DNA of 64,000 nt from Takakia lepidozioides (lineage: Eukaryota > Streptophyta > Takakiopsida > Takakiales > Takakiaceae): NCBI GenBank assembly GCA_030704615.1, contig CM060732.1:8370001-8434000 (forward strand). The letters are read 5' to 3'. Within the stretch, counting starts at the first letter, position 1. Every line of letters begins with the position of its first letter. Position numbers and translations under genes: made by a program. The notes beneath the pieces were generated by a model, which was given only the letters and a program-made list of their open reading frames with translations, did no database searches and was not told where the DNA came from. Shown here piece after piece: positions 33,901 through 44,558 of the stretch.

Positions 33901-35685
33901 AACCTTCTGTCAATCAATCCCATCTAGTTCAATTCATCACAACGCTAGCTCATGATCAAAGACGTATGCAGCTAACGGCATGATGGTCTTCACTAATTCA
34001 CTAGCACCTGCGTTTCATAAGCTTCTGATCCACCATGAACAATGACTTATAAGATCTTCGGTATATGATGGAAAATCAATCCCCAAGCTCGACTGACCTG
34101 CAGGTTTATGACAATGGCTCATGATCAAGGCGTGCAGACCAATTTCTCCCTGTCCACTTACTCCTAACGGCCTGCAATTTTACTGTGGGGCCTTATTGCC
34201 AGACTGTTCGCTGCCCTCACGCACACTCCAGCACTCCAACTCCACTGGTATGATAGGCTCTCTTGTTTCGTCCCACGCAACCTCTTCTATTGCCAAGTTC
34301 TGGTTGCGGTCTGCTAGGTAGCCCACGCCTCATACTATACAGCGTATTGATGGCCGTCTACACATTAATTAATGTCTTGCGAGGGCGTACCACAGCTGCC
34401 GAAGCCTCTATCCGGCTCCACCGTCTGGACGTCCTCTGCCCTGCTTATGCGCACTAGTATATCCACTGGTTGGAAAGGCTTCAGGAATTTTCAAGTGGTT
34501 CGTGAAGATGGCCAAGAAGCAGCCACGATATTAGCCTTCGTGTGCAACTTGCCTGCGAACCACTTCCAGCTATGCTCAATTGGAGCCTCGAGCCAGAATT
34601 TCGAGAAAAAGTCGAGTTCTTCTCCCTGCCGCTGTACTTTTTCACCTCCGCCTTCAGCTCCTAGTTCGCCATTGTTGGCGGCCGCTCGTGCATGAGCCGT
34701 AGCATCTAGCCGTAGCATGAGTCGTAGCAGGTCATAGCATTCACTTTTAACAAATATTCTTCTCAATGAAGGCTAGCAGGTTTCAACGATCAGTGCCCAC
34801 CACGGAATCACTTCAACGCTCGGCAACCCTGCAGTCCTCCTCACATATGCACACCTCGATCATGTAGGTTGGAAAACTGATTTGTGTGGTGGTGATCAGC
34901 AGGTCGACGAACCCACACAGTTATCTGGCAGGGCTGTCCCAGCCACGGCAATTGGGTCAGGTGCATCAGACCATCAATGTTACATTCGTGATTTGCCATA
35001 GCAGCATTAGACTTTCTTCACCGCCGCTGTCATGCCATTGCGAAATATTCAGATCTAACAAGCCAGGTTTCGTTCCAAGATTCACACCCGCCTTGTCACG
35101 ATCACCATAAAAGTCACTATCACCTTCCTTCTCCACAAATGTTGTGCAGTTCGTAATATCAGAAACCAGCTTGCCACTTGCGAGACGTTCTCAAAGTGCA
35201 AAGTCGTCTGAATTCCACATAGAACCGAAAGAGGTCCAGAGCCTCGGGCAAAACACAACAAGTCTTACCCAAGAAAAGAAGTTTACCGTCGACAACTACG
35301 AGCTGATTTGTCTGCACAACTGCAGCTCCTGCTTCGTATATACAGAGCCTACTACGAGGCTGTCCAAGCCTCCATCTCGCCTCTTATTTAGCATCCTGTG
35401 TGCCTCCCGTGCACAACATCGTACCGGACTACAAACGAAACGAGCAACAATGACTTCTATCTTAACCACTCATTACGAGTTGTGCTTTCCCTACTTCAAA
35501 TATCATCGACATAGTGCTAACATAAAAGAAATCTATCTAGCTTAGCACTACAAAACTAGACAGATCATCTCTCAACTTCACCCACAGACAACAAGCGTTA
35601 ACCTAAGACTCACACCTTGCACTCACAAGCATGAGAACCATCTTTCTCGAGTGAGAAGATGCACAAAACCAAACCAACGTTTCAC
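33901..35685. other. Intergenic stretch, nothing recognised
   Basis: A minus-strand stretch at 34766-34491 and plus-strand stretches at 34886-35545 lack recognisable domains. No transposon ends were identified. Confidence 0.4.
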
Positions 35686-35689
35686 TTAT

Positions 35690-35930
35690 AAAATAAGAAT
35701 CAAGCCCATTGCATCCCAAGGCTTTGGGGAATCAACGGTACAAAACGCCATAGCTGAGCTGACAGACGAAGATGAGCCTCACTGAGTCGGCCGCGAGGAT
35801 AACTCCCCCAAGGACCCATTATTACTTTGGCCCTGGATTGACACTTGGGCAAACTCAAGTGTCAATACGTAACAACTAGTTATTTCGTAGCTAGTTCACA
35901 CTAGCTACCTTAAACTAGATAGTTTACTAA
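35690..35930 (-). repeat. Inverted, diverged copy of the LTR core of the methyltransferase element
   Basis: Read on the minus strand, this segment matches 44055-44300: a tgacactt...cccaagtgtcaatccaggg block, gttatc.tc.cgg, ttgagcctcac-like, agctatggcg and attcccca.gcttgggatgcaatgggctt words in the same order. So the only LTR-like match on the left side of the element is inverted relative to the 3' LTR, and is clearly more diverged than the 55-kb copy. Confidence 0.6.
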
Positions 35931-36539
35931 CTAGTAATTTAACTATTTTTGGTGTGGGGGAGTTGTCGTTCTGATTTCTTGTGTTTGGATCCCCTCCATA
36001 CCTGCATGCTTGACTGTGCGCCATGCTAGTTTTGTGTGGGCGCTTGTTTTTATAGGTGATTGGTCCGGATTTGATCACCGGCCAGTCCTAGGGCATGCTG
36101 TCGATGGTGAGGCTGGGGTGATGACCAGCCAGACCATCATTGTTTCTCCTGTGGTGAGGTTGGAGGTGATGACCAGCCAACCATAGGAGTGCTTGCGGTG
36201 GATGCAGGTACAGGTGTAGGCTATGTTATGAACTTAGTATTCCAAACCATAAGCCGCAACAGGTTCTCTACCCGGTTACCTTGTGGAGAGGGGGTTAGGG
36301 ACATGTTCATGACCGGTTGAGTGTCAACACGGAGGTGCCACTAGTTGCTGGGGACAGTGCCGGTTCGAGCACTAGCGATACTAGTGGGTACACGAGACGA
36401 GGTGTGCGGTTTAGGCCACCTTCACCTCCTGTGTCTTCTAACGGAAGGTTCTGATTCGGATTGTGAATCAGGAGGACTCATACCGGCGGTGCAAGTTGTT
36501 TCTTTGCCATTGTTGTGGGACACAATGGAGGAGATGTAT

Positions 36540-37735
36540 GGAGCTACCAAGGGGCCACGAAGGTACTCTGGGGGCGGTGGGCACCATCGAGTTGGATGAT
36601 TTTATCCAAGAGTTTGATAGTTGGTGTGATTTGCAGCAAATGCGCAATCCACAACTATTTACGCCTTTCATGGCATGGAAGGGGCTGTTTCAGCACCTTG
36701 AGGGCCGCCTATGGATGATTACCATGAGTTCAGGCGGGGGCATGAGGTTGAGATCGAGGAGTGGAGGATGTACTGGTCACCCGACTATGTCTCCATCACT
36801 AGGGGCACTAGAGCCACGAGGGCAGTGGCTACACCTGCCGCTGCACCGGCAGCTTCAGCAAGTAGCAGTGGGACTGGTGGTACAGTAGCTACGACGTCCA
36901 CCCAAGCCACTACCGCACCAGCACTAGCACCCGTGCCTGCCTTCAACCCTGTTGTGGAGTTCTTCGAAGAGTTGAGAGGGAACTACCAAGGGGTGAGGAC
37001 AGAGAAGTTGCGGAGCTTGCAAGAGTTCCAACGGAAGCCGACCGAGAGCTTGAGGGAGGCTTTCACTCGCATGAGGCGCTTGATAAATGTAACCCAAGGG
37101 GTTACGGAAGCTCAGGCAGTCCAATTCTGGTATGGGATATTGGACAAGGAGCTGAGGAGAAGGGTGCGGGATGCAACTCTCCTACAAGCGGCCCAACCCA
37201 CCTTAGCAAATGTGTTTTTGCTGGCAGAGCGGATAGAGCTCAACATGGTGGAGGAACGAGTGGTCATGGTGGGATTTGCTAAGGAGACACCACGGGGTAG
37301 TGGTGCTCCTAGCCAACCACTACCTCAACGTGCTCAAGGCAACAAGGGGGCTCAGGTGAAGCTCAGGGAAGGGCAGAGAGGACCTCAGATGCAGGGGTCT
37401 CTCCCTTCATTTGCTGGCCAACAACGGGCGGATGTGGTGTGCTGGACATGTGGAGGACCCCATGTCAAGAAGGATTGCCCAGAGGGAGGCAAAGGGCGGC
37501 ACATGCACAGCCTGCACAGTTGCAGTGTGGGCATTGTGGCAAGCACGGGCATGGAGAGGCCCAGTGTTATGGTTTGCATCCTGAGTTGCGCCCAGGCCAG
37601 TTCCAAGGGAACAATGGTGGCCGGGGGCGAGGTGGAGCAGCCCAGAGGGACGAGGTGGCCAGCCACGAGGCCAAGGGCAAGCTCAACGTGGCCAAGGACG
37701 CGGAGGTCAGGGTGTTGACCAAGGCATGGCCAACC
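36540..37735 (+). pseudogene. gag of the methyltransferase-gypsy element
   Basis: Capsid-like sequence runs from LDDFIQEFDSWCDLQQM (frame 36463-36888) into the 36711-37718 frame. The latter contains an Ala/Thr-rich linker, then VVEFFEELRGNYQGVRTEKL, LQEFQRKPTESLREAFTRM and FWYGILDKELRRRV, the standard gypsy capsid C-terminal pattern. Zinc knuckle 1 (CWTCGGPHVKKDC, about 37440) has the C-x2-C-x3-H-x4-C spacing. Knuckle 2 (CGHCGKHGHGEAQC, about 37524) has canonical C-x2-C-x4-H-x4-C and lies in another frame, so a one-base lesion separates them. A Gly/Arg/Gln-rich tail follows. Gag would package the RNA. Confidence 0.8.
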
Positions 37736-38270
37736 GGCTTCAGCAGCTAGAGCAGAGGCTCGCTGCCATGGCTACAGCTCAGGTGGTACCGGCTCTAAGG
37801 CCGGATGGTCCACCTCCTGCTCCTGAGGGAGGAGATATGGGAGGCATGGGATTCATGTGTGGAGCAGCACTACCACTAGTGCAGGTGGAGTCTGCTGCAG
37901 CCGTGACTCGAGGAGCAGCACGAGTTCCTGAGCCACGAGGTGCAGAGGTGGAGTTGGATCCACAGCGTGGGGAGGCAAGCCGTCAGGCTAGGCTTCCTCA
38001 GTCATTCACATTGGCGGAGACAGTGTCGACGCCATCCATGGCACCTAGTTCTCGCCCGACTGTTACCGAGGCGGAGGTTACTATGCCATTGGGGAGAGCT
38101 ACACGGGTAGCACCACTACCTAGTGTTGCCAAGGCTACGGCAGCTAGTGTGCTGCTAGGAGCGGCCACATCTGTGTGCCAGGCTCCATTGTTCTCGGCTA
38201 CCATGATTGCGACGCCGGGGGTAAGACCAGCTGAGGTGTTTCAGGCTGGCAGCTACACTCTGTGAGAGTG
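37726..38270 (+). pseudogene. Gag-protease linker region of the element
   Basis: The 179-codon frame begins MANRLQQLEQRLAAMATAQ, a short coiled-coil-like start. It is followed by a Pro/Ala/Thr-rich low-complexity tail with no known domain. It is probably part of the polyprotein between nucleocapsid and protease. Confidence 0.5.
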
Positions 38271-38411
38271 GGGAGGTTACTTCATCTTCTGCGGAGATAG
38301 TGGGAGGTGTAGTGCCGGAGGGATCCTCGGATTTGAGGGTCAAGACTGCCACGGCGGCGCCATGGCAAGCTGCAGCTGCCAGGTTGATGGAGCTGCCAGC
38401 TAGGCCAGCCA

Positions 38412-38960
38412 TTGAGCGCCATGGTGACACCTGGAGTTGTCATGTTAGACAACCAGGATGGCATTTTCTGTTTGAGTGGACCGGCAGGCAAGAGGTACCG
38501 GCCACTGCGGGTCTTGTTGGACTCGGGAGCTCAGCCATTGATGCTGGGCAGAGCTGCTATTGCAGGCTTGGGCCTCACGGAGGCGGATATGGAGCCTTGT
38601 CCTTTCCAGATACAGACGTCTCTGGGAGGATCGGAGCAGGCTCGGGGCATGACACGGCGTGAGTTGGCTATCAGACTACGGCCGGATCACCCTACAGATG
38701 GCTCAGTGATGCGAGCCAAGGCCATTGTGACAGACGCAGTCTCATACGATGTCCTGGTTGGTGGGGCAGTGTTGTACCCCATGGGCTTCACCCTGGATTT
38801 TTGGGAGGAGTCAGCTTCCTATAGGCCTGCATGGCAGTCAGGGGAGGGCCGGCGTGTGCAGCTCCCTGTGACGTTCATAGGAGGAGTTGCGGTTGCCCAG
38901 CGAGGCAAGATGCCGACACTAGCAGCATTCACAGCGGCAGTGAGTTGGCCTAGAGAGTTG
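38412..38960 (+). pseudogene. Retropepsin-like aspartic protease of the element
   Basis: RVLLDSGAQPLMLGRAAIAG carries the D-S-G catalytic triad of retroviral-type proteases, with the following hydrophobic strand. VSYDVLVGGAVLYPMGF fits the second conserved hydrophobic/Gly region. It would cleave the polyprotein. The same frame continues without a break into the start of the methyltransferase (to about 39330). Confidence 0.75.
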
Positions 38961-39214
38961 CTTGAGGGCAATGCTCATTCAGAGGATGTACCACCTCCGG
39001 GAGAGCAGGATGACATGTATGGTATGGCGGAGTTGCCTACCATGGTTGCTCAGACTCCATTGTGGGGCACGAGCAAGGATTTGCAGCGGGATGCTGATCG
39101 ACGGGTGCAACAAGCCTGGGTGGAGGCTTTTGTACCGTCAGGAGAGGAGGAGAGTGTGGGGATTGCACCAGGACCACCTCAATTGTCTCCATTGGACACC
39201 ACACCTATTGTGTG

Positions 39215-40250
39215 GCAGTCTCCGGATGAAGGCATTTGTCTTCTGGACTTGTTTGGCGGGATCAGCACCGGATTGGCTGCTGTGTTACAGGCAGGTGTAC
39301 GAGTTCGGCGTTACCTATGTGGAGAGGGATGAGACTGCACGACGCGTTTCACTTCGCCATGTTGCTCAGTTGGTGCAGCGGTACCCTGAGTTGTTGTCGG
39401 TGTCTGCAATTCGTGGATATCAGCAGGCCTTGCCAGCAGACATTTCGTTGCTGGGGGCGCAGGATTTGGAGCGGGTTGGCTCCATTGATCTGGTAGTGGC
39501 AGGTTGGCCCTGCCAAGGGCATTCATCAGCCGGGCATGGCAATGGATTGCGAGACTCGAGGTCGGGTCTGTTTTGGGAGATGGTGCGGGTTTTGCGCCAC
39601 TTGCAGCTTCATCAAGCTGTATCTCCAGCATACATCTTGGAGAATGTGCCACTGATGGGCGATTCTCGGGCCAGGGTGATGGCCAGTGTGCATCAAGTCC
39701 GGTCGTGGCTTGGGTCAGCAGTTTGCTAGATGCAGCTACTGTGGGTCACGGGCTCATCGTCCACGGCTATGGTGGACTAACATGATGCCACCCGCACTGC
39801 TCAAGCGTGCATTTGATGGGGTGCAGCGGCCAGCACATCTCACAGTGGATAACATTCTGGACACAGGGAGGCAGTCTCAACGTGTGAGACACGATGACCG
39901 TTCGCCTTTGGCAGTGGTCAACAAGGTGGGTCAACCACGAGCAGCATTACCTACACTGCTCAGCTTCCCAGGATCGCATGCTTTCCGGGATAGTGGACCT
40001 GGCCTCCTGTGGGATGCTCAGTTGCAGCAGTTAGTGGAGCCTAATGCTGACGAGCGTGAGCGGGCAATGGGTTTTACCACTGGTACCACGGCGGTGTCGT
40101 CTCTTTCTGAGGCATCACGTCGTCAAGTGTTGGGGCAAGCAATGGATCTCAATTGCTTGACCTGGATTATCAGCTTGGCTCTGCTGAGCAACGCAGAGTG
40201 CGGAATACACTTCCCTCAATGGTCTCTCTGCCTACCGAGACGGTACAGGC
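39215..40250 (+). pseudogene. C5 cytosine DNA methyltransferase domain inside gypsy pol
   Basis: Motif I (LLDLFGGISTGLAAVL, about 39240) is the SAM-binding loop. YVERDETARRVSL fits motif II. GSIDLVVAGWPCQGHSSAG (about 39479-39530) has motif III and the catalytic PCQ of motif IV. SPAYILENVPLMGD (about 39625-39660) is motif VI with the catalytic ENV. AHRPRLWWTN (about 39753-39782) is motif VIII. ERERAMGF and SRRQVLGQAMDLN (about 40054-40153) are motif X. It would transfer a methyl group from SAM to C5 of cytosine in DNA. Frames change near 39305 and 39715. Copy 2 is intact at the second of these sites, so the lesion is copy-specific. Subfamily (DNMT3/DRM-like versus other) cannot be fixed by eye. 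Confidence 0.9.
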
Positions 40251-40673
40251 AGTGAGTGGGGGCGAGCATGTGAGGACCACGGGGTGCATGCATCCATGGC
40301 ACACGTGGGAGGTGCTCGAGGTTCAGAGGGAGTTGGCAGCCAAGGCGGCTGTGATGGATGAGGTTGGGGATTCTTCTCGGTTGAGGAGGTCCTCAAGGAT
40401 GAGATGATGGGGGCAGGATGAGGCCTTGTCATTGACTGAGCAGGCAGGGAGTACTGCTCAAGAGGTTGCAGCATAGCAACCACGGGACGCGTCCTCTACC
40501 TCTAAGCCCACTGGACTTAAGGTTGTAGTTACGGAGGACAATTGGGAGCCTGACATTGGACCCATTGTCACCGGGAGAGAGACGACGTATACGGCGGTTC
40601 CTGAGGGCTTACAGGAATTGCTTTGCCTTCAGTTTGAAGGACTTGGGAGCACTGAAGGGTCAAGAGATCCGTA
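40251..40673 (+). other. Linker between methyltransferase and RT
   Basis: Frames at 40153-40407 (VQRELAAKAAVMDEVGD) and beyond to 40600 (EDNWEPDIGPIVTG-like reading) are conserved with copy 2 at 53320-53660, so this is polyprotein sequence. No domain is recognised. Confidence 0.55.
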
Positions 40674-41950
40674 TTGAGGGCCACTGACACGCCAATCTTT
40701 CGGAGACCCTATAGATACAGTGACATGGAGAGGTCTTTGATTCAGATGAGGACTCAAGATCTCTGGGAGGCAGGTTTGGTGGAGCTCTCTGGTGGAGAGT
40801 ATGCTTCAGCCACAGTGATGCCAGCCAAGAAGGATGTCTATGGCAATTGGACGGAGAGACGTATGTGCGGTGATTACCGGCCTGTAAATCGTCAGACCAA
40901 GTCCGATAAGTATGCCATGCCAACACCAGAGGAGATCTTTGATGCCATCGGGCATGCTAAGGCCTTTAGCACTTTGGATTTACGATCCGGATATCACCAG
41001 TCCAATCAAGGAGGCGGACAAGCAGAAGACGGCATTCTGGGGGATCAATGAGCACGGCAAGGATTGCCTATATCAGTGGCGGTTCTTACCATTTGGGCTT
41101 AAGAATGCTCCTGCAGAGTTTCAGAGAGTCATGGATAGGATTCTAGCAGGGGTGGACTTTGCTCGGTGCTACATAGATGACATCATCATCTTTAGTGTTA
41201 CGATGGAGGAGCATGAGAGACACCTTCAGGTGGTATTGGAGCGCTTGAGAGCGCACGGATTGAAGTTGCATCCGGGGAAGTGCAAGTTTTTCCACAACCA
41301 GATTGAGTATCTGGGTCACATGATATATCCTGGAGGATTGGGGGTACAGCAGACTAAGGTAGAGGCCATTGCACAAATTCCACGCCCCACGGATGTGAGC
41401 CGAGTTCGAGCTTTCATGGGGTTGGCAAACTATTATAGACGGTTTGTCAAGGGATTTAGTACCATTGCAAAGGCTCTAACCAAGCTGACCAAGGTGGACC
41501 AGGAGTGGCAGTGGGAAGATGAGCAGGAACGAGCTTTTCAAGAGCTCAAGGCGAGGTTGACCTCGGCGCCTATCTTGAGACGACCTATCAGGGGGCGTCC
41601 CTTTCAGCTGCATACGGATTGGAGCATGCTGGGGCTTGGAGCGGTGCTCACACAGGTGGATGATGAGGGAAGAGAGTTCGTAGTGGCTTACGCTAGCCGC
41701 TCGAACAACGCTGCAGAGGCTAAGTACAGCTCATATGAGGGAGAGTGCTTAGCTGCAGTGTGGGCCGTGGCACACTTCAGGTGCTATCTATACGGCAATC
41801 TTTTCACCCTTGTCACGGATCACCAGCCACTCAAGTGGTTGATGGAGTCAGACAAGCTTACGGGGAAGCTTGCACGGTGGCACTTATACTCCAGGAGTAT
41901 GACTTTCAGGTTGTGCATCGACCGGGTTTGGTCAATCGGGATGCGGATGG
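40674..41950 (+). pseudogene. Reverse transcriptase and RNase H of the methyltransferase-gypsy element
   Basis: RT starts DTPIFRRPYRYSDMERSLI and has GLVELSGGEYASATVMPAKK, CGDYRPVNRQT, FSTLDLRSGYHQ, LPFGLKNAPAEFQRVMD and the catalytic YIDD (41170-41181). RNase H follows: FQLHTDWSMLGLGAVLTQ, VVAYASRSNNAAEAKYSSYE and LVTDHQPLKWLM. One frame change near 41000 splits RT (40674-41051 versus 40912-41955). Motif order and the YIDD box are typical of Ty3/gypsy. Confidence 0.9.
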
Positions 41951-43358
41951 ATTGAGTCGCAATCCATGCATGAGCCAGCAGGATGACACTGGAGCTCGGT
42001 GGCATGGTGAGACGGACGAGGAGATGGTGCCGGGATGGCACGCATCTGCATTTTTGTGTATCTTGGCATCGGGAGGTCAGATTGGACCTACAACAGGGAT
42101 GACTGTAGACGGAGTGTCTGAGGACCCTGAGGCTAGTGATGAGCTAGGTGGTGCCAGAGATATACATGAGGATTCGGCTGTGTTGGACTACCTCCGCACG
42201 GGAGACACGGCAGCCATTGTGACTGCCAGGGAGAGGGATCGGATCCTGCAACGAGCCAAGAGGTTCAAGTGGGAGGGGATACACCTACTTCGAGTGTGGG
42301 AGGATGGTCGGGTGAGGATTGTGCCTCACCCCACACAGCGTGCACGGTTAGTGCGGCATGCCCATGAGGAGTTGGGGCATTTTGGAGTGCGACGCACTCA
42401 CAGTTTACTGCAGGGGCAGTATTGGTGGCGTGGTGCATACAGAGGTGCAACAGTTTGTGGCTAGGTGCATGGTGTGTGACAGGGTGCGTGCTTCATTTAA
42501 ACGCCCCTACACCACAGTTGCATCCTTTACCTATCATGGGATTGGGCTACAGGTGGAGTCTTGACTTCGCAGGACCGTTGCCACTGACTATGCGCCACCA
42601 CAGATATGTGTTGGTGATGGTGGAGCACTTCTCCAAGTGGATTGAGTTGGTTCCATTGCCTGACAAGGCTAGTGAGGGGGCTGCGTATGCATTCTTGGAT
42701 CGTGTGCTTAGCCGATTTGGTGCTCCAGCTGAGGTACTCACGGACCAAGGGAGAGTTCTTGGGGGAGTTTCAGGCTTTGTGTGATAAAGCCTTGATAGAC
42801 CACCGCACCACTTCTCGGGATCATCCTGAGGCCGATGGCTTAGCAGAGAGAGTTGTTCAGACGGTGAAGAGGGGTTTGCGCAAGTATGGCTTGCAGAAGG
42901 GACACCTAGGAGATTGGGATCTTCAGGTTCCTTGGTTAGCCATGGGCTACAGGTTCAGCAAACAAGCATCACTTGCCTCCTTCTCACCATATTTCCTTCT
43001 CTTTGGCCGAGAGCCGGATTTGCCTGCAGCCATTCGTAGGGACACTGCTCAAGTCCTTAACCTTGACGATCCGGACGTGTGGGTACGTGCATGTGATCAG
43101 CGTGCAGAGTTGTTCAAGAAAGTCATGCCCATGGCTTTTGAGAACCTTGCCATTGCACAGCACCGTGATACGTTGAGGTATGCCACTATACGTGGTGGAG
43201 GATATCGTCCTGGGGTTCGGAGGTTTAGCCCTGGTGACTATGTTTATTTGCAGCAGACTGCTCCTACGACTCTGGATGTTACTGCAGGGCGTGTTATTCT
43301 GAGGGTTCGAGAGGTGTTGCCCTCAGGGGTCCTGATCTTGAGGGTCGGGATGGCATGA
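41940..43358 (+). pseudogene. Integrase of the methyltransferase-gypsy element
   Basis: After DADGLSRNP (end of RNase H linker) comes a spacer unusually rich in acidic residues. The zinc-binding HHCC follows (HAHEELGHFGVRRTHSLL with the CMVCDRV pair in the next frame). The catalytic core follows: LDFAGPLPL, LTDQGR, DHPEADGLAERVVQT, giving D, D and E. The C-terminal part (VRRFSPGDYVYLQQ, LPSGVLILR) is the GPF/GPY-like region. Frame changes occur near 42440, 42755 and 43340. Integrase would insert the cDNA copy. Confidence 0.85.
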
Positions 43359-43370
43359 CTTGGAAGGACC

Positions 43371-43652
43371 ATGTGCGTAATTGTGCGCCATGTCACCTTC
43401 CCAATCGATGGCAGAGTTGACCCAAACTTGGCAGTGGTACCTGCAGGTTTGAGGTGCATGCTCTGTGGGTCTGCCAAAGGGGCAGCCACCATGCTGGTGT
43501 GTGATCGATGCTCAAGGGGTTGGCATATGGGATGCTTGACACCACCTCTTGAGAAGGTTCCTGACGGAGATTGGTTGTGTCCACACTGCTGGGATAGTGG
43601 CAGTGGACATGACTGGAGGCAGCTAACAAGACATGGGAGGCCAAGCTCATAG
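43371..43652 (+). pseudogene. PHD finger at the C-terminus of the integrase polyprotein
   Basis: LRCMLCGSAKGAATMLVCDR, CSRGWHMGCLTPPL and DGDWLCPHCW give the C4-H-C3 cysteine/histidine spacing of a PHD zinc finger, with the conserved Trp before the last cysteine pair. PHD fingers read histone H3 tails. Here it takes the position where chromoviruses have a chromodomain, so a role in target-site choice is a reasonable inference. It is separated from the integrase only by a frame change near 43350. Confidence 0.88.
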
Positions 43653-43845
43653 GAGTCAATACATGAGATCCCAAGCTCAAGTTCACAGGTTGCAAGACGG
43701 CGACTAACGATGGGGCAACTCTTGCACCCGGCCTCTTGATCTATCGAGTTTGAGTGTAGTAGGGATAGTGGTGGAGGACTTAGTGAGGCTATGGTCACTA
43801 TCACATCTTGTGGCTACCTGGACTTAGAGGGACCTAAGCACCAGC

Positions 43846-43859
43846 TAGGGGGGCGATTG
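43846..43859 (+). promoter_or_regulatory. Polypurine tract
   Basis: AGGGGGGCGATTG directly precedes TGTGGACTAG, the presumed 3' LTR start. It is the expected primer site for plus-strand DNA synthesis. Confidence 0.75.
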
Positions 43860-44558
43860 TGTGGACTAGTGACTGCCATAGTGGGCAGCGTAGTGGCAGC
43901 CTAGACTGACTAGTTTGTAGCCTAGTGGTTGGACTAGTGGCTGGACTAGGTAGACTAGTGGTATACTAGTGTGTGGTGTGCACATGTGTTGTGTGGTTTT
44001 GGACAGCGATGTAGTTGTGTAGCGATATGTATGCGCACGACAGCTGTCAAGTTATTTTACCACTAGTGTGAAACTAGCTAGGAAATAGCTAGCTTTTACA
44101 TATTGACATTTGGGATTGGCCCAAGTGTCAATCCAGGGGTCAAGGCAGATTTAGGCCCTGGAGTGGTTATCTTCACGGCAAGCGCGGGAGGCTCATCTTT
44201 CTCGAGTTGAGCCTCACCGCGCCTAGCTATGGCGCCGTAGTGTGGATTCCCCATGGCGTGGGGTGCACTTGGCTTGACTTGTATTTGAGTGATGAGGTTA
44301 TATATGCATGAGTTTATGCTTCAGCTTTGTGAGCTCGCATGAGCTTGTGCTTGTATTCTTCTTCTTTATCATTGTGGACTAGTGACTGCCATAGTGGGCA
44401 GCGTAGTGGCAGCCTAGTGACTGACTAGTTGTAGCCTAGTGGTTGGACTAGTGGCTGGACTAGTGGTAGACTAGTGGTATACTAGTGTGTGGTGTGCACA
44501 TGTGTTGTGTGGTTTTGGACAGCGATGTAGTTGTGTAGCGATATGTATGCGCACGACA
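43860..44558 (+). repeat. 3' LTR of the methyltransferase-gypsy element with internal 183-bp direct repeat
   Basis: It starts TGTGGACTAG after the polypurine tract and ends ...GCGCACGACA, a TG...CA unit of about 699 bp. The right end is fixed by copy 2, which also stops at CGCACGACA (55692). The first 183 bp (43860-44042) recur at 44373-44558. Between them lie 330 bp that also occur inverted at 35690-35930. Multiple gactagtgg words give the outer repeats a tandem look. The alternative reading is two 183-bp LTRs around a short spacer. Confidence 0.7.

Larger units (their letters stand above)
36345..44558 (+). mobile_element. Ty3/gypsy retrotransposon encoding a cytosine DNA methyltransferase and a PHD finger
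   Basis: Order of domains: gag (capsid, two zinc knuckles), aspartic protease, C5 DNA methyltransferase, reverse transcriptase, RNase H, integrase (HHCC, DDE), PHD finger, polypurine tract, 3' LTR. The order RT-RNase H-integrase defines Ty3/gypsy. About a dozen frame changes break the polyprotein, so this copy cannot encode a full product. No direct 5' LTR is found. A deletion derivative lies at 52708-55692. The coding region is noticeably more GC-rich than the surrounding intergenic DNA. Confidence 0.9.

Noticed and set aside
37385-38430. Minus-strand ORFs inside the gag/protease region
   Set aside because: They are antisense shadows of the GC-rich retroelement coding sequence.
39215-40250. 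Prophage or restriction-modification methyltransferase from bacterial contamination
   Set aside because: The domain is fused in frame with a retroviral-type protease and followed by gypsy RT, and it recurs in a second retroelement copy with plant-type surroundings.
36345-44558. DIRS-type element (inverted terminal repeats plus methyltransferase)
   Set aside because: DIRS elements use a tyrosine recombinase and typically carry an adenine methyltransferase-like domain. Here a DDE integrase with HHCC, C5 methyltransferase motifs, a polypurine tract and a TG...CA LTR support Ty3/gypsy.
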